A stretch of 64,000 nucleotides of DNA from Eopsaltria australis (Eukaryota > Chordata > Aves > Passeriformes > Petroicidae): positions 3,403,501-3,467,500 of the forward strand of contig JAVTVJ010000130.1 of assembly GCA_034509425.1 (NCBI GenBank). The letters are read 5' to 3'. The notes beneath the pieces were generated by a model. It made no database searches. It was not told the origin of the DNA and saw only the letters and a list, made by a program, of their open reading frames with translations. This document shows positions 36,011 through 47,540 of this stretch, piece by piece. Every line of letters starts with the position of its first letter. The first letter of the stretch is position 1. Made by a program: the position numbers and the translations under genes.

Positions 36011-39000
36011 CTGCTCATCATGTGTGTCTTACTGCTTAAACAAAACCCAGCCACCCAGCAACCTGAGCCCAACACCCCGGGCTCTTTGCCGATGAATTAT
36101 TACCCCGAAACAACACGAACATAATAAACAGCGCTATTTATTAGGTTATTCTATGATTTCAGAGATGACTACACAGACTGAGAAACTAGAGGGAGCCTGT
36201 GCCAGGCCAGAGTGAAAGCATTTCTCAGGTCACTGCCTTAAACACAGATATTTTGTGGTACCACGGTGCTTGTGCAGGGGGAGTAAATCTTAGCACGTTT
36301 TAATCCTGAAGTGGCTGGAATTAATCGTCCCTCCAGATGGGATCCGAGCTCGCTCACTGCCACAGCGTTCAGCATGTAATGAACACCAGGCAAGGTGAAA
36401 ATTGATATCAAGAGCACTTCTAAGAGCTAAAAAGTTAACACCTAAATTGGAAATCAATATATGCTGCAAGTATTGATCAGCGAACAGAAATCCTCAGGTT
36501 TTTGCCTCTGCTGAGTGGATGCTGTTAGAGGTTGAGCTGGAGTTCCACTGAAACATTACAAGTTATTTAAATAAAAAACCCCAAAAACTCAAAGCAGCCC
36601 AACATTGTGCTTTATGGAGTGATTGTCTAACCCTTCCACAGGGGTACCTGTGCAGAACAACCAGGAATGTGCCAAGCCAGAAGGCAGCAGTGACTTTTTT
36701 ACTATCCCTTAGTTTTTGAAGTCATGCTTTTGCCCTCAAGACAAAAAGAAGCCAGAGCTGAGGAGCAGCACCTTTGAGGAGGATGGATGGCCTTTGGTGC
36801 AGGCATTGGAAGGGCACATCTGTGCCTGGTGATGGAGCACGGGGCAAGGATTTTGAGCTCGCTGGGCTTCCTGGAAGCTCAGGTCTCACCTCTGCAATGC
36901 AGCTCACAGCTCTTCTTATTGTACTTGCACAAAGGCAACTCCACTGCTCTGGCAGGGAGGATCTCTGCACAGCCCCTGCTCTGGTGGGGACACAGCTCCT
37001 TGGGTCAGCAGTAGGTGAAGAGCAGCTGCAGAATGTGTCATCCCATGCTGGGGATCTGCTCAGAGCAAGCTTTTCAGACACACTGATGAATGAAAGAGCT
37101 GTGAAAAACAAATGTCTCATTGTTTGAGTCGTCCAGCCTGCAAGGAAGCAGGAATTTCTGTGCACTACATCAAAGAAACACTTGACCCTGTGTGATCAAT
37201 TCCTCCTCCTAATTATTACACGCTGAAAGACCTGAACTTCTGCGAAGTCTCCCAGGTGAAAAGGGGCAAGAATATCTCAGGAAAGGTTAGAAAATCCGTA
37301 CATTTCTATAAATATTTGTTGGTCTGCATTCCTTTAACTTTGCATGATTAAATACAGCCTGCTTCTGTTCTTCCACTTTATCCTCCGGGGAAATTTATCA
37401 TCAAAATTATTGTACAGCATTCATTACTCTAGCCTCATTTAAAACCTTGCCCTACTTATTATTTAGGCTGCAAAAAAAATGTTGCTTTGTATAGTATTTC
37501 CTATAATAGTCTCAATCATTACATTTAAAAGATTGCTGTAAGGCAGCTTAGCCTGCATTAGAGGAAAATAAAGTGGGATGCCATAGTTAAGTGTTACAGC
37601 TCTAATTCAGCTTTTGTTTCCCAAATCATAACAATGCAATGTTTCAGTTTCTTAAAAGGCTCTCGATGCTCATTAGCAGCATCCAGGACTTCAGCCCCTG
37701 GATTTCAAAGGGACACCCAGTGGTTCTTCTCCAGCTTAGAAAGAAGTGGGGAGAGGCAGAAGGATGGGAAGGAAGGGAAGGGAGGCTGGAGGCTCCATCA
37801 ATTCAGAGGTGGGGCAGCCTTATAAATCAGTGGTGCAGGGAACACACTCAGCTGTGACAGTCACAGCAGCAGGGAATGCAAACAAATTGTGTTTGCTTAA
37901 CCCTTACCCAAAAATTCTGTTTAGGACAGAGAGACAGACATGGCTTTTGAAAAGCAACAAATGCAGCATTTAAATGGAAGGAAAAAACTGAATTTAAATC
38001 CCAGCAGTGCTACATGAAACCTCTTAATTTGGGCTCCTTCACTAATGAGATTGTTCTGATGCTGAGTACCCTTGCTGGCCTTTCAGGTAACACTATATTT
38101 GTGTCTGTCTAACCCTTCTGTGCTTCTGAAAAAGCACAGCTGGCCCTGCATTGCAGACCCTACTGGGGAGGTGATGAGGGAGAAAGCATCTCCTCTCCAT
38201 TTCCAGCCCCACCAAGACTTTTGCTTCTGGTTCGACCACATCAAACTCAAACTGAAACCACAGGGTGGGCAACAGCCACTCATTAACACGTATGTATTTA
38301 CTGTTTAGGTTGTTTTGTCTTCCCTCACTGCTTTCCCTGGACCTGACCGACCTCAGTGGCTTTTTGCTGTCCCAAACCTGGCTATTCTTCCCTCTCTTCT
38401 CCATCCCAAATCAAAGACCTGATACAGGACTTAGGAACACACAAGGAACCCCTGGTCTGCAGTGACGAAAATTCCCCAGTTATTCCTAATCTTCGCTTTA
38501 GATTTTGATTCCTGACTCTGCTTTTCCCTTTCACCCACCTACCTTGTCTCTCTGACTGTTTTCTACAAGGGGCCTTGCAAAGACCTTTCAGCATCGGAAA
38601 TAAATGAGATAAGCCAGTTCCTCTCTCTTCCTTTGGTATTGACAAGTTCAAAGAATTCTGAGAGATTAAGAGGGAAAGACTGTAAGTGACCTGCTGGGTC
38701 ATCAAGCCTAGGCTTTCCCTATCACTTCCAGACATATCCTACACTACCTTTCTACTGGATAAGCCTGATCTTATCAGCATCTCCCAAATGTTTCCTTTTT
38801 TTTCCCTCCCCTTATCATTTGAACCAGTTTACGAGGTACAAATGAAAGGCTTAGTGGTCTGCAACTCCCTGGATCATCTTCTTCCTGGTGTCACCAGAAG
38901 GCATCTTGTCCTTTCTATCCATGGAGCACACGCATTCCTCATCCCCCATGGGAAGGGAAAAAGAGGTGAGTTTTGGTGGAAGGGAACAGGATGGTGGAAT

Positions 39001-39071
39001 TAATTTTCATACAAGATGTACTGCCAACTCTGGTACTTGCAAACTGGTGAAAAAATGAAAATTTCTATTTT
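36011..39071. other. Unique non-coding sequence
   Basis: No supportable gene; the frames are 147 codons or shorter (36722-37165, minus). A pyrimidine-AG stretch at 38790-38828 resembles a splice acceptor, but no exon could be justified after it. Confidence 0.65.
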
Positions 39072-39180
39072 ATCATAGAATCACAAAATGGTTTAGGTTG
39101 GAAGGGACCTCAAAAAATCATTCAGTTCCAACCCCCCCTGCCACAAGCAGGGACACCTTCCACTTGAGAGAGTGGTCAAG
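39072..39180 (-). mobile_element. CR1 LINE 3' end fragment (minus strand)
   Basis: The plus strand reads 'tcatagaatcacaaaatggtttaggttggaagggacctc', then 'ttccaaccccccctgccacaagcagggacaccttccac'. This is the complement of the avian CR1 3' terminus and close to consensus. About 110 bases remain before the similarity fades. Confidence 0.93.
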
Positions 39181-42049
39181 GGAGGGATCAATACTTTCCT
39201 TGGCTATTATTTCATCATTAGACTTCACAGATAAATAAATATTATTTTCTTTTTTGTCACTAATTGTATGGATTCGGAGATAATAATGAAAAATGCGCAA
39301 CATCCTGCTATTTGTCATGCATCAAACACAGCTTTCCCATAATTCTGGTTTTCGGCAATAAATTGGCACTGCCCTCTCTTTTATAAACCAAATCTATCTA
39401 TACTTGGATATTCCAAAAAACAGCAAAACCCTCACGTAAATATTTAAACCAAAAAAAGATTAACCAAAACACTTGCAACTCAACATGACTCCCATGGAGA
39501 GCCTATCTGTTATGGCCTGACCATAATTCCTCATTCTCTAACATCCTGCTTTGCTGGGCAGGGAGGAGATAGAGAAGTTGGGCATGAAAAACTAGACTTG
39601 GGACCAAGAAGAAGTGGGAGGAGGTGTATTAGTTTTGTCTTTGTTTCTCAGCATCCTACTCTATTCTTCAGTGGAAACAAAGCAAAATAATTTTCCCCAA
39701 GTCCAGCGTGATTGTATCCCACCATTTCCATGTGAGAGCCTTGGCAACACCACCCACCTCCTGACCCCCAGATGACTTTCCAGCAGCAAAAAGGAAAACT
39801 ACCAGCACTGAGGGGATGGTTGATGGATTATCAACTGGCTGTCAGAAGATGACTCAGAAATCACACACCTCCTCCTCCATCTCAAACCAGAAGCAGTGAG
39901 CTGTCAGGTTAGTAAGAGTCTTTTCTGTCCCACACCTTCCAAAATCACTGATTTTTAAACATTTTTAAGCACAAAGGTGCAAATCCCTAACTTGAAGGGA
40001 TACATCTTTTCCTGTGGTCCTTTTTGCAGATTTTACAAGAGGTCAACCAGTAAAACAAGGTGGTCAGACCATCAAATGTTTGCCATGCTTGAGGTGGCTG
40101 ATTTTGACTTCTGAGTAGCTGGATCTAATTCCCTATCAGTTCACTGTCACTTTCCCCTCCCCAGCCTCTGAGTCTCTTGTCTGTTAAAAATGAAAGGTTT
40201 TGAACAGGAGCGAAGGTCATCTCTGCCTGTGCTTCTGTTCCACAGCCAGTGTTGTAGAACAAATACTGATGAGGATCATGATGATAATGAGGAAAATAAT
40301 AATGAGCATTGATCTCGATGGAGATGCTCCTCTGTTCTACCCAGGCCACTGAGATGAGACTCAGGAATCCCCAGACATAAAGGATGTGTCACACTAAACT
40401 TTAATTAACAGCAAATCACAACCCAAATGACATATTCCCCCCCCTCACACTCTCAATTTTCATAACTGGCTTTTCACAACAAAACTCCAGGGGACATTTG
40501 AAACTACAGAAGAAAGCAAAAAAACCTTGTGCCTCCATGTACAGCTGGTTACGCCGAGGGAGCCAGCCAGCCATGATTCCTCTCTGAATTTGTACACCAT
40601 AAACCACGAGCAACTTCAGCCTAGTCCATGGAGAGACATCAGCAGAGATGAGAGGAGAGCCAGGCCTGGTGTGCACCAGGGAGACACACTGGGCACTCTG
40701 GTATTTCACAGCTTCCCCTGCTCATGGTGCCCTCGGTGTCACCAAACACCCCACGCTCCCACTGCTCCATCAGGTGACACTCTGCACTTCTCCAGTCCTG
40801 TCCTCCAGCACTTTCCCAACACAAATTAAGCTGGGTCATCTGCTTAGGAAAGCAAAGTGAGGGATAGCACAAGGCCTTGCTGGCCAGCTCCCCTTGTCCT
40901 CAGCAAGGAGCACTGGGGTCTGTCATGGCACCATGGCACAAGCAGCTCTACAGATTGCCAAGGTTGCTCCTAAATCCTATCAGGATCAGAAGAAAACAAT
41001 GCTCAAGGGAAAGTCATGTAGCTGTAAATAATCAAAAAAGTAGTGTTCAGAACTGAAATATTTACAGATATGATTTTTGCTGGTGGTGTTTCTGTAATGT
41101 AAATATTTTAATCTTGCTTTCAAGTGCCAGACTTTCCAGTTTTTTCCCAATAAATATGAAATATTTTTTGATTGACACATTCCTCTATAACTGCTCATAC
41201 AAGGCACCAGGCAGGCAAACATGGGTTCCCTTTCTGTCAAAGCCTAAGGGATATTTTGTTTATGAAAAAGTGCAATATGTAGAATTCTTTAAAAGATTTT
41301 TTTTTTTTTTTAAGTAACTACCATGAAGTTGTTGACTCATTTTATGGACTAAGCTGGAGGAAGTCAGGAATATCTCAGGCAATTCCATGCATTTATATCC
41401 ATTACATATTAACTCATTTCATATTGATCATGGAGAGAATAAATTGTTCAGATTAAATCAATCTCCAGCAGGATAAGGTCACAGGCTTGTGCTATTAACT
41501 GCAATTGGCCACTTAGGAAGGAGGTACCAGCAGAATAGTTAAAAAACCCAGGTACATCTTCCAATGGTAACATAACCCATAAATATTCCTCATGGAAAAG
41601 TTCACATAAAGCCACAGCTAAATTCAGAGTACAACAGGAAATAGATAACAGGAGTTTCACAGTTCCATGCTATTATCCAGCCATCTCTCCTCTCTGCAAG
41701 CAGCTTCTACCCAATAAAGAACAGCCCTTCCTGACACGAGGAGATTCAGCTGATGAAGCAAAGACTCAAAACAGAAGGACACAAAGCTGCACAGCCCCAT
41801 CCCTCCTGCATGGCTCTGCATGGGCAAAATCAACATTTACAGCACTGGGCACACCAGCAACAAGGAATTCCTGATCCTGCCTTTAGGAGAAATAAATAAT
41901 CATGCTTTGAAAAAAAAAGAAGTGAGAAATAAAAGGTCAAGTTTGGATAAAATTCAAAGAAGCCAGTCCTGCAAATCATAACTTAGGCAGCTCAGAGTGC
42001 TGTAAGACAGGGATCTGTAACCTAATTGAAGTGAATAGCTTGAAGTGCT
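39181..42049. other. Unique non-coding sequence
   Basis: No gene is visible and the frames are 100 codons or shorter. A GAT-rich patch (40267-40312) gives an acidic low-complexity translation and is not coding. A T15 run lies near 41297-41311. Confidence 0.7.
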
Positions 42050-42214
42050 CTGCTATTAGGGAATCAAAGCTCTGGCATCTCTGCTGCAGTGTCTGTGAAA
42101 CAGCAATAACAGTGTTTGCCCACCTTACAGAGATAATAGAAGTGGTTACGTTTGTGCAGAAATGTGATCACGTAAAAAGCGCTGTGGTACAAAAGTGCTA
42201 AATATTATCATTAG
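42050..42214 (+). mobile_element. MIR-like ancient SINE relic (core and tail)
   Basis: The order 'gggaatcaaagctctgg', 'gtctgtgaaacagcaataacagtgtttgcccaccttacagag', 'aaaaagcgctgtgg' and 'aaaagtgctaaatattatcatta' parallels the 3' part of amniote MIR/CORE-SINEs ('tctgtaaaatgggaataacaatacttgcctaccttacagag' and 'aagcgctttgagatc' to 'aaggtgctaaataagtgcaaattattatta'). The section between the head and the core is missing or unalignable by eye. It is old and diverged and is not a functional RNA gene. Confidence 0.6.
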
Positions 42215-45200
42215 GTGTATGTTTTGGTACTCCAAAAAAATGCAATTCATTCAAGCTCCTCTATTTCTTTGACACTTGTAACAGGCTTCCAATGTAGCTT
42301 AAAACCCCTGCTCAAAAATAAACATCAGAATAATGAGCTTTCCTTATTTAATTCACCAAATAGGCACAATAAGCTCATGTTTAAACAAAAAATGAAAAGG
42401 AAACTTGCTGCTGTGCCAGAACAGCAGCACAATCAATTTTAATTAGCATTGCTCATTGTGGGAAATGATAAGGTATCAGTCATAGTAATTGGTGGTGTTG
42501 ACAATTAGTCAAAGTTATTAACATCTCAAGACCCAGGACAAAAAAAGCTCGCTGAATTTTAAATATCTGGAGAAGGCTTGCCTCGAAATCTTTAATTTTC
42601 ACACAGTCTGAAAACATCACTCAGATTTATTATTTGTTAGATTCCCATCAGAGCACAAGCACTGGGATAACATCACCAACTCAACACCACGTTGGATCAA
42701 TCCAAGTTCTCCACTGCTGGGAGTGGGGCTCCCTCCTCTCCTCCCGCAGCCCTGCTGCCTCCCACCCTCTCTCCCTTTGTTTCCCTTTGCCTGCTCCCAG
42801 TGCTCATCCCAGACTGGATGGATCAGGAAATGCTCCCAGGCAAGGGATCTGGAGCACCTCCAACAAGGTCCCATCCAGGAACACAAGCCTTTGGGTACCC
42901 AGAGCTGAGGTGGATGCTGCCACACGAGCAGCAGCAACTCCTGCTTGCAGGTATTGCCTGGAGCACCTCATTTAATGGCAAATATGAGCACTGCCTCAGC
43001 TGTGAAGCAAAGCTCAGGTGTAAGGCAAAGTCTACAAAAAGACACAATACAAGGCACTTCAGGGTTTTGTCCTGCCCTCTCTCTCTTCCTGGGCAGCACC
43101 ACAAATGTTCTGCCTGTGTTTGCTCTCTGACTTCTGCTGCGAGAGAATCTGGCAAAGGAGGTCAGTGATGACGTGAACCCGGTGAAAAAGCCATAAGCCC
43201 ACTTGTGTGGTTCACATCAGAACTGACACAAGGATTTCTGATCTTTCAGTAAAGTTAATGGGTTAATATCAGGTTATTTTTCTGGCCAATAAGACCATAA
43301 ATCCTCCAAGATCTAGCACTTGGCTACTTGTACCTTCATGTTTTATTGGGGAATTCCTGAGAGACCCAGTAAGTAGGTGCTGAGAGCAGCAAATGACCCA
43401 CCTCTGTAAGTTGCATATGGATCACTTATGGACACAGAAAAGGCAGAAAAACATTGTCCAGAAAGCATTTGGTTAATCTGACAGACCCCTGACCTTCTAC
43501 CCTAGAAGACAAAGATCACAGAAATACTCTGTCAATTGTTTTCTGCAGGAGGAGCTTCAGTGAAAACTCAATATATTCCACCTCCCACATCCTGCTGTCC
43601 CTTTGTTGTAAATAAGATGTGTATAATACTGCAATAGCCATCCTTCTGGTGCAAGTAGGTGTTACAGTTTAAAATAGCAGAGGTGACATGTATTACTCAT
43701 TTGTCCTCCTGCTCGCTTTAATGAGTTTATTTGTATGGAAATTAAAAGCCAAGTAAAAATACCATCTCTGTCCCTAACATATGTATCTGTTACACAACCA
43801 TGGTGATTCTCCTGACCCTTCTCCTGCAATTACCACTCCCAAACTGGTGCAGCCTTTCAAGCAACAGAGCAAAATATGAGGCCACCACAAAGGAACAAAT
43901 CCCACCTGGCAGATGCTGCCAAGCTGCACCACTGGCACAACTGTCAGAGAGCACAGTCCTGAAAGAAACTCCCCCAAAAACCAACTGAGATTCAAAGCAA
44001 AGAAACTCTGATTTAAATTCCCTCTCAGGTGCCAGCCCACAGCAGCAGCAGCAGCGGGGCTCTGCCACTGCGGCCGCCAGATAAACACCATTTTCAAGGT
44101 CAATTTCCTATGACCAGTTGCTTCATTTCTCATCATTTTCTGTCCAACTTCATAGATTACCACTTAAAATTGATTTATTCTTTCCCTTCCCAGCGTTACT
44201 TTGCGCTTCATTTAAAAGGGAGGTGGGGGGGATTTTTCTCTCTGTTCCACACAACAAGGCAGTCACGAGGCGATGGGCTCAGCTGGGCTTCAATTGACTG
44301 AAACGGCTGCTCAGTAAAGCAGCGCTTTATAAAACCCAAACCAAAGCAAGAGGCACCTTCCAACCATCTCCCCCTCTCTTCCCTACTGCTAGAAATATTG
44401 TTTTTTAGAGGCATACGGCGCTTTGTTGTAAAGGAATGTTTTCATAGCCCCTAAGAAAACCAGAGTTGTGCTGAGGTCTGGTTCGAGGTTCCTCCTGCAG
44501 GCCGGTCACAGAGGCACCCGAGATCAGATTAAAGCTGACAGAGATGAAACTGCGCTGGCCCACATCCTTGGGCCTGCTCCAGGGCCTCTCATCTGCATTT
44601 CATCCTGATGTGAGCACATGTTCCCATCATTGCTACACTCATCTGCATCACTCCGAATGTTAATCACGGGCTAACCCAATTTCTTCAGCGAATTTATTAC
44701 TTGCTGTTCATTAAAGTTCATAAAACCCAACGTGAGGCTGAAAGAAGCGGAACACCCTCGCCAAGGAGCCCTCAGCAATTCAGAGGTGGCCACGTCAGCC
44801 CGAGGAGCTCCTCCTTCCAAGGTGGGTGCCAGAATCTCTCATCCATTCTCCAGGGGTGTGAGGGGAGGGGAAGGAGGCAAGGAGGTGCAAGGAGCTGCCA
44901 CAGCCCTGCAGAAAGCTCTGAAACCGCCGTCCTTGTCAGAACTCACTCAGAAAAACAAACATGGATTTCTTTTCAGAGTCATTTAAAGATATTTTTTTCA
45001 GTGAACAAGGAAAAAGAATCAAGGCTTCCCAGCAATGTGGGGATGTGTGAGGGTATGGAAACTGAGCTAAGAGGAGGAGAGCATTCACAGGGAGAATTTC
45101 AGCAGCACACACTGCAAACCTTACAGGTTTCCCTGGCATCAGGAAATGTGAGCTGTCCTCACGATGTCCCCAGCAGCTGGATCTGACAAGTGACACTTTA

Positions 45201-45969
45201 TTGCACTTTGGATTTACTGGGAATGCATGGCAGGAACACACTTGTGCAACACCCACATGCCTAAATCTAAGCATGTGCTTAAATGCTTTGCTGACCAGGG
45301 CTCAGAGAAGCTGTGTTTGTGGTTTTTTTGGAAAGGGATGATTTAATGTATTCCAGTCAACAGCCAAACACTACCATCTACCTCCCCAATGAACTCTGTG
45401 CATCTGAAATGATCTGAATTTCCCACACCAGTTCCTCAAAACCTCAGGAACACGAACAAATCCAAGCCTCTGACATCCCGAGTGGAAACTGCTAAAATTC
45501 TCCAAAGGACATTATGATTGAAATATTCAATCAGATGATGCTACCATCAGAATAATGAAGCCTTTGGAGGATTTGCTTCATTGAGTATAAAATAATTTTG
45601 AGAGACACTTAAAAGGAAGAAACCATGTCTGTGGGAAGAAACAGGACCGATTTTTTACCAGAAGGAGGATTATTCTGCAAGCCAGAAAATGACACCTCTT
45701 GGTAACCCAACATCAGATCTGCTCCTAGGCTAAAATTAGATATCACAAAATACATAAATATAATTTTTGCACAGCTGTGTAAATGCAAATACATCTGTTG
45801 AGAAAAGCAGAATTACAGATGCTTGTTCTCTCCTTTCCCCAAAATTTCCATAACCATAGAATGATCCAGCCTGAAATTAGAAATTTGCTCTCTCCTTTAA
45901 TTAAATCACTTTGCATTTTTTTTTCCTCGGCTGATTAAATAACAGAAAAGCACAAAGGTGAAGGCAGGT
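42215..45969. other. Unique non-coding sequence with regulatory-looking patches
   Basis: No gene is supportable. The longest frames (158 codons at 42692-43168, 161 codons at 44701-45186, both plus) show no domain, and their composition follows local GC. Two patches have regulatory texture. At 42430-42600 there are TAATTAG and CAATTAG words and 'gggaaatgataagg'. At 44150-44340 are 'agcgttactttgcgcttc', 'cttcaattgactgaaacggctgctcagtaaagcagcgc'. A (CAG)5 run at 44041-44055 and a GCGGCCGC at 44070-44077 lie in a short GC-rich spot. Confidence 0.6.
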
Positions 45970-46172
45970 TTTGTGATTAAAGCACTGGACAAAGACCCAG
46001 GAGAGGGAATTCCATTCCTGGTCCTGTCACAGGACTTCCTCTGTGACCCTTGTGCTCAATCTCTTTGCACCTCTTTTCCCCATGTGCAAAGGTAGATATT
46101 ATCACACTTTCCCTCACAGTCTCCATCTTGTCTATTGGATCATGAGCTCTGCAGGGACAGGACTGTCTATTA
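45970..46172 (+). mobile_element. MIR-like amniote SINE, nearly full head to tail
   Basis: In order: 'gattaaagcactggacaaagacccaggagagg' (tRNA-derived head), 'ttcctggtcctgtcacaggacttcctctgtgaccc', 'ctcaatctctttgcacctcttttccccatgtgcaaagg' (core), and 'ggatcatgagctctgcagggacaggactgtct' (tail). Amniote MIR elements show the same succession: 'ggttaaagcactgg', 'gtgtgaccttgg', 'cctcagtttccccatctgtaaaa', then 'tgtaagctctttggggcagggactgtct'. This is the clearest ancient SINE in the window. It is heavily mutated and without coding capacity. The B box is degraded, so polymerase III activity is not expected. Confidence 0.8.
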
Positions 46173-47149
46173 AAGCTTTTAGGGACAACATCCCTGCAGC
46201 AGGGAGGGAATTGCAGAGGGATCTTTTACTGTCCTGGTCTCCCTTCAGACCCTCAGTGGCAGCAGCAAGGCTGTGACCTCTCACTGCCATCACCCAGTGG
46301 GACAAGCCTGGGTGCAAGGAACACAAAAGAGGTTCAAAGGAACTTGCAGGGCTTCTCAGTCACTGTTGTGCCCATTTTTCCATGAGGTAGCTCCAAAGAG
46401 TGGCCCAGCAGTGCAGGGTGGAACAACAGCTCAGCAGGGGGAGGTTGACACCAAAGCACAAAGCAAGACAGGGCCAAATGTTTATCCCATTCTGTTTTCC
46501 AGGTCCTAATCCCATTTCACAGAGCATGGCATCATACACCACTGCATTTTTTGCAAGCAAGGCTGAGGTATCCCCTAATAAGGGTGTAAAACCTGACTTT
46601 AATAAGGCCAAACCATCCCACAGCTCTCCATGGGGACAGGGCTCTGGATGAGTTTTGTACCCAAGCGATCACAAACACTGCCAAGAGAAAACAGGAATTC
46701 ATTTCAGGAAAGAGACTGGATCCTAACAGAATTATTTTAGAGCACAAAGACACACCAAGCTGTCTTCATCAGCATTATTACTCTTACCTGGCCTGACTGC
46801 CAGCACATCATGTCAAATTGGAGGCAGGAAAATTAATATCTACAAAAGGAAAGAGTTCCCCACATCACACACAGTCCAGCTCCCATCATGGTAAGTTCCC
46901 TGACAGAGATCATCTTCAAAACCCCAGTGGTTGTAAGAGACTCTATGGAATTCATCATTTTTGATAGTTGGTTTGTTGGGTTTTTTTTAATTGAACCAAA
47001 ATACAATTTTGAAAGAATATTCCTAGCCATGCTGTTTTTAAGGGATTAACAAGCCATTATGTACTAGAGCATACATGCATAATGGAATCAGCAAACAGGA
47101 ATCAGCAAGTAATCTTCTGCCTCCACAAAGACTAATGTGTAATTGCCAG
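46173..47149. other. Unique non-coding sequence
   Basis: No gene is visible. A short hairpin (CCATTATG at 47054-47061 with CATAATGG at 47078-47085) is followed by two copies of GGAATCAGCAA (47084-47094 and 47099-47109). Confidence 0.65.
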
Positions 47150-47540
47150 GAGCACCGGGGGAATTTCTGCCTTTTGTTAAAGCTTCAGGAGGTGACTGTC
47201 GTCAAATCTGACAGAAATACAGAACGCAACCATCAGTTACAGACATGAAAGTTACTGTTTCACACAATAACAAACTTTCACTACAGTCGGGAGCGAGAGC
47301 CTGCGTGTTGATTTGCAGATGTAAGTGCTAACTGTTATTATTTAGTAGATTATGGGAACAGAGCAGAGAGCTTCTGAACACTGCGCACAAAGAGAGGCAC
47401 GATATGCAAGATGAATTTTATGAAGCAAATCTTCTTCGTGGAGCCTTTACACTGATACAGCCTCAGTTTAATTCCATAAACGGGGAGCCGTGATCAGACA
47501 GCTGATAGGCACCACATTTCCCTGAGCAATTGCTTTCCCA
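47150..47540. promoter_or_regulatory. Candidate conserved regulatory block
   Basis: This is unique sequence of mixed composition that retains isolated CpG ('gtcgtcaaatctgac', 'cagtcgggagcgagagcctgcgtg', 'ataaacggggagccgtgatc'). It contains homeodomain-like and TGCGCA words and an inverted repeat TGAAAGTT (47246-47253)/AACTTTCA (47273-47280). The texture resembles deeply conserved enhancers. No promoter elements or exon boundaries were found. Conservation is inferred, not shown. Confidence 0.3.

Noticed and set aside
38500..39000. Possible diverged transposon or exon with an acceptor-like tract at 38790-38828
   Set aside because: Isolated phrases ('ctgggtcatcaag') recall old bird repeats, but no consistent order of motifs followed, and the open frame has no recognisable domain.
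40267..40312. Acidic Asp/Glu/Asn-rich coding-like stretch
   Set aside because: It is a GAT/AAT-rich simple-sequence patch; the acidic translation is an artefact.
44481..44495. GGTTCGAGGTT, resembling a tRNA B box
   Set aside because: No matching A box at the right distance and no cloverleaf arms.
46381..46395. TGAGGTAG, resembling the let-7 seed
   Set aside because: Only the seed-like eight bases match and no hairpin partner is present.
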